A stretch of 37,786 nucleotides of DNA from Gemmatimonadaceae bacterium (lineage in GTDB: Bacteria; Latescibacterota; UBA2968; UBA8231), in contig JAPOZM010000071.1 of NCBI GenBank assembly GCA_026706075.1, positions 1-37,786 of the forward strand, given 5' to 3'. Made by a program: the position numbers and the translations under genes. Of the stretch, positions 16,539-23,790 are shown one piece after another. Numbering within the stretch: the stretch's first letter is position 1; every line of letters begins with the position of its first letter. The notes under the pieces are model-generated. The model did not search any database. It saw nothing but the letters and a program-made list of their open reading frames with translations, and was not told the DNA's origin.

Positions 16539-19500
16539 TCACGGCCCGGAGAGTCCGACCAGCAGCCTCGAGTACTCGTCCTCCAGCGGATCGACCTCGC
16601 CCCGCATGGCCGCCCGCGCGAAGACGATCCCCGGCCGCTCGACCCGGCGGGCTCGGGCCAGCACGCCGAACCCCTCCGCCCCGGCCGCGGACCGCTCCCC
16701 GCCGAGGGACTCGAACTCCGACAGGACGCGGAACAGCCCCCGCCGGGCGCCGACCACCCTGGCCAGCACCTCGCGCGCGGTCAGTCCCTGGCGCCAGGAG
16801 CGCCGGACCCCGAGGAGCCGGCCCTCGATGTCGCGCACGAGTCCGCCCGGCCCCACCAGGGTCGTGAGCTGATGGACCGTGGCCCGGGCGCCGCTGTGAG
16901 ACAGCAGGGCGGCGGCGCCCAGATCGTCGTCGTCGTAGTCGCGGAAGCCGGCGACGGCCGCCTGGGCCTCCTCGAAGCAGGCCTGCCACTGCGGCGCGTC
17001 GTCCTCTTTCGGCAGCGCGGGCAGGTTGAGGGTGTGGCCGATGAAGGGGCCGATGGAGGCGCCTTCCGCGCGGGCGGCCTCGAATCCCAGCCGCATCAGT
17101 TCGGCGGCCGCGCCCAGGGCGGCCTGCTCCCCCTCGGCGGCGAGAATCTCCCGCAGCAGCTTCCCCGCCGCCGCGCGGGTGAGGAGTCCGCCCTCGAGCT
17201 CCGGCTGTCGCCCGGCGGCCTCCGCGATCCTCTGCCGCCCCGCCGCCGAGCGGCCGAGGCAGGCGAGCCCGAAGAGGGCGTCCATGCCCGGCAGCAGGTC
17301 GTCCACGAGGTCGGGATCCCGAGCCAGGTGGGCGGCGATGGACAGCCGGTCGCGGCTCTCGGCCTGGGCCGTCTCCGTGAGAGGCAGGAAGACGGCCGCC
17401 TGGTCGCCGTCGAAGTCGACGTCCAGCAGGCCGCAGGCCAGGGGGCAGAGGCGGATGGCATGGCCCGGGGCCGGCAGGGGCCGGAAGGCCAGCATCGCCG
17501 TGGGGCTGACGGATGGAGCATGATTGAGGATGATCCAGTGGTTTTCCATGACGGCGGAGAGGGCGGCCCCGGCCTTGGTGGAGCGTTGGCGGACCGCTCC
17601 GGAGTCCCCCGACTCGCGCGCCGCCAGCGGACCGAAGAGGCTCCAGGCCATCTCCTCCGGCAGACCGATCCGGTCGGCCGGCAGGTCGCTGCCGGGGACG
17701 ATCACGGCGCGGCCGCTGAAGAGCACATTCTCATCCCGCCCCGGCTCCGGGGCCGGCGCCAGTCCGTCGTACAGGGCCGACACGGCGGCGGCAAGGTCGG
17801 CCCGAGCCGTGGCCGCAAGGGGCTCGGGAGCCCCATCCTTCAGCAGCCGGGCAAGCCTGGCGCTGGCGGCGGCGACATCGGGATACCCGGCGGCCTCCTC
17901 GGCGGCGCAGACCTCGGACAGGGTCTCTCCCGGCAGCCAGGGGTGGGGCACGCCGGCGGCCAGGGACAGCGTCGGACCCCGGTATGGTTCCAGCCGGAAG
18001 GCGACGCCCCGGGGGCCGGCCTCGGCGCGGATTCCGGCCTGCGCCAGACCCGCCGCCAGGGCGGCGAAGGCGGGCGAGGGGGTGCTCGCCGGCTCGACCG
18101 GTCCGGCGGCGGCCCTGCCGGCCAGGGAACCCGCGTCGCCGCGCCGGGTGGAGCAGGTGTTGGTCAGCTCCCGGATCACCGCGGGCGCGCCGGCCTCGGC
18201 CAGGGCCCGCACCTCCATCACCCCCAGGCGCTGGCCCCTGTCGTCCGGGTGTACGGCGGCCCTCAGCTTGGGGCGCGCGCGGTGCATGGTGCAGCCCCAG
18301 TAGACCCATCCGGCGGTGCTCGGCCGCCGCAGCGGGGTCCCGCCCAGAGTCAGCGTGGTCATGCCGTCGGCGCGCAGGCCGCTGACCGGAAGCAGGTCCC
18401 GCAGCTGCTCGTCGGAAGGCGCCTCGAAGGGCGGCACCACGGCGGACTCCCCACCCAGGCGCGCCACGTGGCCGAGGGCGGCCTCCCGGACCAGGCCCAT
18501 GACCCAGCGGGACGGGATGCCCGAGAAGCTCAAGACCAACTCCACCGGCGTGCCGTCCGGCAGCCGCGGCATCTCCTCGTCTGGCGCCACCCGCGACACG
18601 ACGCCCTTGATCCCGTGCCGGTTGCTGAGCTTGTCGCCGGCTTCGAGGGGGTCCGGGCAGGCGAGCATGCGGGCGCCGGACCGGCTGACCAGCAAGGCGT
18701 CGTCGAAGGCGTCGCCATCCCAGGAGACCAGGGCCGTGAGCAGGTTCCGGCCGCACCAGAAGTCCGCCGCCCGGGGCTCGAGGCCGGTCTGCACGAGGGC
18801 CGGCTCCCTCTCGGCGGGCGCCAGCCACTGGCGCATCATGTTGGCGCCCATGAGCACGCGGTTGCCGTCGTCGTGCTCGAGGAAGGGCACGCAGGCGCCG
18901 GACAGGCCCAGTCCCGCTGCAGGCCCGCCGTCGACGATCACCAGCCGGCGGCCGCGGATCTCCGCGCCCCGGGAGATCGTCAGGACGCGGCCGATGTTCG
19001 GTCCCTCCGGAGTCTCGAAGGGGCAGGTGCGGCCGAAGTGGGCCGGGGTGAACACCTCCCGGCGGCCGGGTACCAGGAGCCGGCGCAGGTGCCCGGCCCT
19101 GGACAGCCAGTTGGTGTCGTCGAGCCGCTCACCGCTGGAGGCCAGGAAGGCCTGGAACCAGTCCCCCAGAGGCGCCAGGGTCCGCAGGAGAGACCCGTCG
19201 AGGGGGGTGTGCTCGGGGACCTGGCCCAGGCGGGCCTCGATGAAGGTGGAGAGCCGGTCGCCGAGACAGGCGATGCGCGCCTCGGCGAGGTCGTCGCGGT
19301 CGGCCACGGGAAGCACGACCAGCTCGACGCCGCCCGAGGGGTCGCGCTCCCCCCCGGGGATCGTCCTCGGGGGCGGCAGGCTGGGACCGGCCTCCGCCAC
19401 CCGGAAGACGCCCTCTCCGTCCGGTGCGGGCAGCCCGTCGTATTCGATCTCGAAGTCCGCCCCGCCCGAGTGTCCGCCGAGGATGATCCGGCAGGCGTGC

Positions 19501-19625
19501 TCGTCGGCCCTTTCGGCGCGGTAGCTGCTCACCCCCAGCCTTGCGGCCAGCAACTCGGGAAGGCGGCGGTGCAGGAAATCGTCGAAGGATGCCTTGTGCC
19601 ACGGGTTGGCCGGGGTCGTTCTCAA
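16539..19625 (-). CDS. Fused, internally reduced RNA polymerase beta/beta-prime catalytic subunit
   Basis: 1028 residues in one frame, against about 2750 for E. coli RpoB plus RpoC. The beta part has LSRAGHLRRL (174-183), HFGRTCPFETPEGPNIG (196-212), PFLEHDDGNRVLMGANM (247-263), GRNLLTALVSWDGDAFDDAL (292-311), GDKLSNRHGIKGVVS with catalytic-type lysines K332 and K340, and GQRLGVMEVRALAEAG (464-479). The beta-prime part has clamp-helix-like LARLLKDGAPEP (591-602), FSGRAVIVPGSDLPADRIGL (636-655), the metal loop DFDGDQ (737-742), bridge helix LLSHSGARATVHQLTTLVG (907-925), RQGLTAREVLARVVGARRGL (945-964) and a terminal anchor resembling the RpoC end. Missing are the flap, the N-terminal clamp/zinc region, the trigger loop and the jaw. 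The TTG start is set by GAGGAGG seven bases upstream. The chemistry residues are intact, so activity is plausible but unproven. Confidence 0.93.
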   Translation of the reverse strand: MRTTPANPWHKASFDDFLHRRLPELLAARLGVSSYRAERADEHACRIILGGHSGGADFEIEYDGLPAPDGEGVFRVAEAGPSLPPPRTIPGGERDPSGGVELVVLPVADRDDLAEARIACLGDRLSTFIEARLGQVPEHTPLDGSLLRTLAPLGDWFQAFLASSGERLDDTNWLSRAGHLRRLLVPGRREVFTPAHFGRTCPFETPEGPNIGRVLTISRGAEIRGRRLVIVDGGPAAGLGLSGACVPFLEHDDGNRVLMGANMMRQWLAPAEREPALVQTGLEPRAADFWCGRNLLTALVSWDGDAFDDALLVSRSGARMLACPDPLEAGDKLSNRHGIKGVVSRVAPDEEMPRLPDGTPVELVLSFSGIPSRWVMGLVREAALGHVARLGGESAVVPPFEAPSDEQLRDLLPVSGLRADGMTTLTLGGTPLRRPSTAGWVYWGCTMHRARPKLRAAVHPDDRGQRLGVMEVRALAEAGAPAVIRELTNTCSTRRGDAGSLAGRAAAGPVEPASTPSPAFAALAAGLAQAGIRAEAGPRGVAFRLEPYRGPTLSLAAGVPHPWLPGETLSEVCAAEEAAGYPDVAAASARLARLLKDGAPEPLAATARADLAAAVSALYDGLAPAPEPGRDENVLFSGRAVIVPGSDLPADRIGLPEEMAWSLFGPLAARESGDSGAVRQRSTKAGAALSAVMENHWIILNHAPSVSPTAMLAFRPLPAPGHAIRLCPLACGLLDVDFDGDQAAVFLPLTETAQAESRDRLSIAAHLARDPDLVDDLLPGMDALFGLACLGRSAAGRQRIAEAAGRQPELEGGLLTRAAAGKLLREILAAEGEQAALGAAAELMRLGFEAARAEGASIGPFIGHTLNLPALPKEDDAPQWQACFEEAQAAVAGFRDYDDDDLGAAALLSHSGARATVHQLTTLVGPGGLVRDIEGRLLGVRRSWRQGLTAREVLARVVGARRGLFRVLSEFESLGGERSAAGAEGFGVLARARRVERPGIVFARAAMRGEVDPLEDEYSRLLVGLSGP

Positions 19626-19627
19626 TG

Positions 19628-20233
19628 TCAGTCCTCCTCCCAGTCGATCCCGAGCTCGCGCCAGGATCGAGCGATCTGTCTGCGGGCGTGGTGGATCCGG
19701 GACTTCACCGTGCCCTCGGGTATGCCCAGCTCGGAAGCGGCCTGGCGAGTGTTCATGTGGCCGTCGTAGATCAGCCGGATAACCTTGCGCCGGTCCTCCG
19801 GCAGGCGCGTCACCAGGCCGCGCAGCAGCCGCCGGCGCTCCGCCAGGGCCAGCACCTCGTCGGGCGGAAGGGTGGAGGCGTCGATCATCCATTCCGGCAC
19901 CCGGTCCTCCTCCCCCTCCTCTCCGTCCATGGCGGCGGAAGGCTGCAGCGGCTGCTCGTGACGGCGCCGGACCGAGCGGATGTGGTTGAGGGCGAGGTTC
20001 GTGGCGATGCGCAGCAGCCAGGCGAGCAGGGGGCCCTCGCCCTTCCACTGTCCGGCGCGGTGCCACAGGCGCAGGAAGACCTCCTGACCGACGTCGGCGG
20101 CGTCCTCGTCGTGGCGATGGATGCGCCGCAGGTGCCGCTGCACATCGGCGCGGTAGCGATCGAAGAGCTCGGCGAAGTCCTCCTGCCGCCCCTCGATCAC
20201 CCCGCGGACCAGCTCCTCGTCGCTCTTCCCCAT
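19628..20233 (-). CDS. ECF-type RNA polymerase sigma factor
   Basis: 201 residues. Region 2 spans about 10-90 (DFAELFDRYRADVQRHLRRI, DAADVGQEVFLRLWHRA, LLRIATNLALNHIRSVRRRH). A linker of about 40 acidic residues follows, then region 4 at about 135-190 with the helix-turn-helix NTRQAASELGIPEGTVKSRI. The linker is longer than in many ECF factors. The TGA ends two bases before the TTG of the fused polymerase, and the polymerase ribosome site lies within this gene's last codons, so the two are translationally coupled. No anti-sigma gene is adjacent; the polymerase sits where one would often be. GGAGG precedes the ATG. Confidence 0.93.
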   Translation of the reverse strand: MGKSDEELVRGVIEGRQEDFAELFDRYRADVQRHLRRIHRHDEDAADVGQEVFLRLWHRAGQWKGEGPLLAWLLRIATNLALNHIRSVRRRHEQPLQPSAAMDGEEGEEDRVPEWMIDASTLPPDEVLALAERRRLLRGLVTRLPEDRRKVIRLIYDGHMNTRQAASELGIPEGTVKSRIHHARRQIARSWRELGIDWEED

Positions 20234-20247
20234 CCGGCCTCCACCCG

Positions 20248-20276
20248 GTTGACACCGCCGGCGACTGCCGGGTTCA
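20248..20276 (-). promoter_or_regulatory. Candidate ECF-type promoter before the sigma gene
   Basis: On the minus strand, TGAACC (20276-20271) lies 17 bases before GTCAAC (20253-20248). This resembles the AAC-containing -35 and GTC-type -10 of many ECF promoters, placed so that transcription would begin just before the sigma start. Matches this short in GC-rich DNA are often chance. Confidence 0.25.
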
Positions 20277-21617
20277 CCGGGCCGTGGGAGCCGGCTCCGC
20301 GATGCAGTAGAGGTGGTGTCGTCCTCGCAGATAGAGCTCGCCGCCGGCCAGCGCCGCCGAGGCGCTGAAGCTGTCGTCGAGGCGGTTGGTCGCCAGGAGG
20401 GCGGGAGAGTCGGAGTGGCTGACCACGGCGGTGACGCCGTTGCGGCTGGTGACGTACACCCGGCCGGCGGCGGCGACGGGAGAGGCGAAGACCCGGTCCA
20501 GGCCTTTCAGCCGCATCGGGCCCGGCCGCTCCCGCCCGGTCCGGGCGTCGACGCGGCTGAGGATGTTCTGGAAGTGGCGGACGAAGTAGAGGGCGTCGCC
20601 GTATAGCAGGAAGGAGGGGACGTACGGGGCGCCCCGGGTGAGGCTCCAGGCGGCCCTCCGGCTGCCGCCGGTCTCGCCTTCGGAGGGTTGGAGGGGAATC
20701 GCCAGCACTGCCTGCCGGTCGTAGCTGCTGCCCGCGAAGACGAGGCCGAAGCCGGCCACCGGCGTGGCGACCACGTTCTCCACCGAGAGCCCCGGACACT
20801 CCCAGATCCTGCGGCCGTCGGCGAGGTCGTAGCCGCGCACTCCCCCGGAGCCGCTGACCACGACTTGGGGGTGCCCTCCGGCGTGGGCGACGACGGGCGT
20901 GGTCCAGGACGAGGCCGGCGCGCGGGGGCTCTTCCAGCGGAGGGCGCCCGTCCCCTTGTCGAAGGCGGCGAGGAAGGACTCGCCCTCGTGGTCCCAGTTG
21001 ATGATCAGCGTCCCACCGGCGAGCGCCGGCGAGCTGCCTTCGCCGTGGCCGTGGAGCGGCTCCATGGGGCCGAGGTCCAACTCCCACAGCAGCTCCCCAT
21101 CGAGATCGAGGCCGTAGATCCCGTGGGAGCCGAAGGAGGCGACCAGATGCTCGCCGTCGGTCACCGCCGAGGCGGAGGCCAGGCTCGCCGTGTAGTGGCC
21201 GCCGGCGCGGGGCAGGGCCTCGCGCACCACCCGCTGCCAGAGGACCTGCCCCGTGTCGCGGCCCAGGGCGAGGACGACGAACCGGTGGCGGTGGGTGACC
21301 GGCCGTTCGTCGTGGCTGCCCGGCAGCCCGCTGAACTTCGGCCGCAGAGGTTCGCCGTAGGGAACGGCGGCGGTGATGAAGATCCGGTCGCCCCAGACCA
21401 CCGGCGTCGAGTGGCCGCCGCCGGGAAGTGCCGCCTTCCAGCGCAGGTTGCGGGTCTCGCTCCACTCGAGCGGTGGATCGGCGTGGGGTGCGGCGCCGGT
21501 GCCCAGAGGGCCGCGCCAGGCGGGCCAGAAGCGATGCCCATCGGTCTCCGGCTCACCGGAGGCCGCGGTCAGCAGGCAGCAGACCGCGAGGGCCGCGGAT
21601 GGGCCCGTGCGGACCAA
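20274..21617 (-). CDS. Exported PQQ-type (BamB-like) beta-propeller protein
   Basis: About 447 residues if translation begins at the TTG at 21617, which gives MVRTGPSAALAVCCLLTAASG, a plausible signal peptide. The rest is a repeat protein with PQQ/WD-like blades: WKAALPGGGHSTPVVWGDRI, LLWELDLGPM, AFDKGTGALRWKS, DLADGRRIWECPG, LFAGSSYDRQAVL, YVTSRNGVTAVVS. Its opening WPAWRGPLGTG is typical of exported 'PQQ-binding-like' propellers. No enzyme active site is seen. The start lies two bases after the RNase II-like stop, without a strong ribosome site, so coupling is assumed. An exported propeller between RNA-metabolism genes is unusual; it may be a sensor or scaffold. Confidence 0.82.
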   Translation of the reverse strand: MVRTGPSAALAVCCLLTAASGEPETDGHRFWPAWRGPLGTGAAPHADPPLEWSETRNLRWKAALPGGGHSTPVVWGDRIFITAAVPYGEPLRPKFSGLPGSHDERPVTHRHRFVVLALGRDTGQVLWQRVVREALPRAGGHYTASLASASAVTDGEHLVASFGSHGIYGLDLDGELLWELDLGPMEPLHGHGEGSSPALAGGTLIINWDHEGESFLAAFDKGTGALRWKSPRAPASSWTTPVVAHAGGHPQVVVSGSGGVRGYDLADGRRIWECPGLSVENVVATPVAGFGLVFAGSSYDRQAVLAIPLQPSEGETGGSRRAAWSLTRGAPYVPSFLLYGDALYFVRHFQNILSRVDARTGRERPGPMRLKGLDRVFASPVAAAGRVYVTSRNGVTAVVSHSDSPALLATNRLDDSFSASAALAGGELYLRGRHHLYCIAEPAPTAR

Positions 21618-21619
21618 TT

Positions 21620-23716
21620 TCAGACCACGGGGGGCGGGTCCGCTCTCCGTGCGGGCTGGGGATCGGCCAGCCGCAACAGGTCCCGCCGGGCGGAGGACTG
21701 CGCCACCCGCACCCGCAGCCCCTGGCCGGGCGCGGCCTGCAGCCGCTGCCCCCGGGGGGCGGGGACATGGCACGCCACCGGGCCCTCGGGCAGCAGGACC
21801 AGGTGGCCGGGCCCGCGGGGCTCGGCGACCACGCACTGCAGCCGTGCCTGGTCCCCAAGGCCCTCGAGCCACTTGAGCGTCCAGTAGCGGCGGCTGCAGC
21901 GGCGCACGCGCTCCGCCGCCTCCCGGGCCTCGCGCGTCTCCAGCACGATGCGCTCCAGGTCCTCTGCCGCAAGGGGGTCGGAACGCCGCCCCGCGATCCA
22001 CAGCAGCTGCCGCTGCATGGCCAGGTCGACGTAGCTGGACAGGGGGCCGGCGCCCAGGGCGCAGGCCGGAAGTCCGAGACCCGCGTGGGGGGCGGGGGAC
22101 GTCCCGAGCCTCTCGCGCGGGGCCCCGCTCTCGTGCAGATGGGTGCGGAGGACCTCGGCCGACGTGGAATCGGCGGCGAGGGAGACCCCGGACTCGGCGG
22201 GCGGGGCTTCGCGCACCGCGTGGACCGCGGGCGCCGCGTCGCGGCAGAGGCGGGCGATCGCTTCGGCGGCCACCAGGCCCAGCTCCGAGTCGACGCGATC
22301 CTCGACCCCCTCCGCCGCCGGTGCCGCCCGTCCTTGACGGACCGCGATGCGGTCGGCGGGATGCAGTTGCTGCCAGGCCCCCGCTCGCCGCCGCCTCTGC
22401 CGCCGCCCCTCGGCCAACGCCGCCAGGCGGCGCACCGGGGCGCTGTCCTCGCCGGCCGCGAGTGCCGCACGGGGCCGGGCGCGGCCCAGGGACAGTCGCA
22501 CCTTCCGCGGCGCCAGCTCCCGGTCCAGGCGCACGCTCAGGATCAGGACGGGTCGGGCCTCGTCCGTCGTCAGCCGGCAGGCGTCGGTCAGCTCCGGCGG
22601 CAGCATCGGGATCTCCCGTTCGAGCAGGCGCACGCTGAGGCCCCGGGCGGCGGCTTCCTGATCGATGGCGCCGCCGTCCTCCACCCACAGGGCCGGCACG
22701 GCCATGTGGATGTCGAGGATGGTGTGGCCGAGCAGGCTCCGGCGGAGACGGTAGGCCCGTTGGCCGCAGCGGGTGACGCAGAGGCCGGCGCCCCAGCGGC
22801 GGCGGCCTGCCCATCGCGCGAGGACGGCCGAAGGATCGAGGCCGCGCGCCGCTCTCGTGGCCGCCTCGGAGAATGCCACGGGCAGGCCGAGGCGGTGCAG
22901 CTCCAGGTTCTCGTCGGCGGACCAGTGACCCAGGCGGACGAGGACGTCGAAGGCAGCGTGGCTTCCGTGCAGGTTGGCAGCCTTCATCAGACGGGCGGCC
23001 TCTGCGCTCGCCTCGCCCAGGGCAGCGGCCTCGAGCAGGGCGACCGCCGAGTCCGCCCCGGGGGGACGGGGGCTGGAGGGATGCCCGTCGGCGACCCTTC
23101 GGACCCACGAGGCCAGCTCCGTCTGGCGGCCTTCCTCCATCTCGTCGCGGGCCGAGGATGCCTCGATCCCCTCTACCGCCGCCTGGGAGCGGGGGCGCCA
23201 GCGGGCGCCGTGGCGCTCGAACCGGTGGCCGCGCCACAGGGCCCGGAGCATGCCGGCCCGGCGGCTGGCGTTCGGATCGCCGGGATCGTGGAGCTCGACC
23301 AGATCGTCGAGCCGCCACTCGCCGCCCTCCGGGCCCGACTCGAGAGCGACCTGCCAGAGGGCGGTGAGATCGACGGCGCCACGGGCCTGCTCGCGCCTCC
23401 GGTCGATGCGTCGGAGGTCGGCCAGCGCCATCTCGGGGGTGTGCATCGACACGTACTCCGGGGACACGTCCACCACCTTGTCGCGGCGGAGGTGGAGCCG
23501 GCGGCCGTCGACGCCGACGACGTCGTAGCCCCTGCGGTTCTGCGGATCCCGGGCGAGGTAGCCGCACTGAAGCTGGCCGCCGCGGCGGAACTCGAGCACC
23601 GCGCCGGCGCGCTCGAGAGCGGGCTTCGCGCCGCGTTCGGCCTGCACCAGGCGCGCGACCTCCCGGCGGGAGGCGTCGTCGAGGGAGTTGGTCAGATGTC
23701 GAGGCCAGCGGACCAT
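21620..23716 (-). CDS. RNase II/RNB-family protein with degenerate active site
   Basis: 698 residues from the ATG at 23716; an in-frame GTG lies 24 bases upstream. The N-terminal region (AVLEFRRGGQLQCGYLARD) matches the small beta domain of RNase II-type proteins. The RNB core is recognisable from ILDIHMAVPALWVEDGGAID (333-352), GLSVRLLEREIPMLPPELTD (359-378), SSYVDLAMQRQLLWI (560-574) and YWTLKWLEGLGDQARLQCVV (611-630). The segment that should hold the four metal-binding Asp (IDxxxxxDxDDA) reads VTRCGQRAYRLRRSLLG (314-330), with no Asp, and the Arg expected before the Y-x-D motif is Ser. It is probably an RNA-binding pseudoenzyme. It heads the operon with the propeller, sigma and polymerase genes. 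Confidence 0.85.
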   Translation of the reverse strand: MVRWPRHLTNSLDDASRREVARLVQAERGAKPALERAGAVLEFRRGGQLQCGYLARDPQNRRGYDVVGVDGRRLHLRRDKVVDVSPEYVSMHTPEMALADLRRIDRRREQARGAVDLTALWQVALESGPEGGEWRLDDLVELHDPGDPNASRRAGMLRALWRGHRFERHGARWRPRSQAAVEGIEASSARDEMEEGRQTELASWVRRVADGHPSSPRPPGADSAVALLEAAALGEASAEAARLMKAANLHGSHAAFDVLVRLGHWSADENLELHRLGLPVAFSEAATRAARGLDPSAVLARWAGRRRWGAGLCVTRCGQRAYRLRRSLLGHTILDIHMAVPALWVEDGGAIDQEAAARGLSVRLLEREIPMLPPELTDACRLTTDEARPVLILSVRLDRELAPRKVRLSLGRARPRAALAAGEDSAPVRRLAALAEGRRQRRRRAGAWQQLHPADRIAVRQGRAAPAAEGVEDRVDSELGLVAAEAIARLCRDAAPAVHAVREAPPAESGVSLAADSTSAEVLRTHLHESGAPRERLGTSPAPHAGLGLPACALGAGPLSSYVDLAMQRQLLWIAGRRSDPLAAEDLERIVLETREAREAAERVRRCSRRYWTLKWLEGLGDQARLQCVVAEPRGPGHLVLLPEGPVACHVPAPRGQRLQAAPGQGLRVRVAQSSARRDLLRLADPQPARRADPPPVV

Positions 23717-23724
23717 GGTCCCTG

Positions 23725-23754
23725 AGGGTATCCTCTCCACTTCGACAGTGTCAA
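23725..23754 (-). promoter_or_regulatory. Candidate promoter of the RNB-propeller-sigma-polymerase operon
   Basis: On the minus strand a perfect TTGACA (23754-23749) is followed after 18 bases by TACCCT (23730-23725), a weak -10 that keeps TA...T. Transcription would begin within about two bases of the ATG at 23716, implying a leaderless or nearly leaderless message. It overlaps the upstream part of the divergent promoter. Confidence 0.45.
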
Positions 23755-23776
23755 CCGCAATCCGAGGGCCTATAAT
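23748..23776 (+). promoter_or_regulatory. Candidate promoter of the gene at 23791
   Basis: TATAAT at 23771-23776 is a perfect -10. GTGTCA at 23748-23753, 17 bases upstream, matches the -35 at four of six positions. The expected start, near 23783, leaves only about eight bases before the ATG at 23791, too short for a ribosome site. Its -35 overlaps the TTGACA used on the other strand. Confidence 0.55.
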
Positions 23777-23790
23777 CTGCCGCGGCCGTC

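Noticed and set aside
16374..19769. A 1131-residue plus-strand frame opposite the polymerase.
   Set aside because: It is composed of Gly, Ala, Arg and Pro without any domain pattern, as expected for the complement of a GC-rich gene. The minus strand carries unmistakable polymerase motifs.
19626..20255. The polymerase frame stays open upstream through the sigma gene, allowing a much longer protein.
   Set aside because: The upstream part is an antisense-like shadow within the sigma gene (low-complexity Arg/Pro/Ala-rich), while GAGGAGG-N7-TTG at 19625 gives a proper start just before recognisable sequence.
21618..23567. A 1097-residue frame covering the propeller and most of the RNB gene.
   Set aside because: Only its last 447 residues have protein-like repeats; the rest is the Arg/Pro/Gly-rich off-frame reading of the RNB gene.
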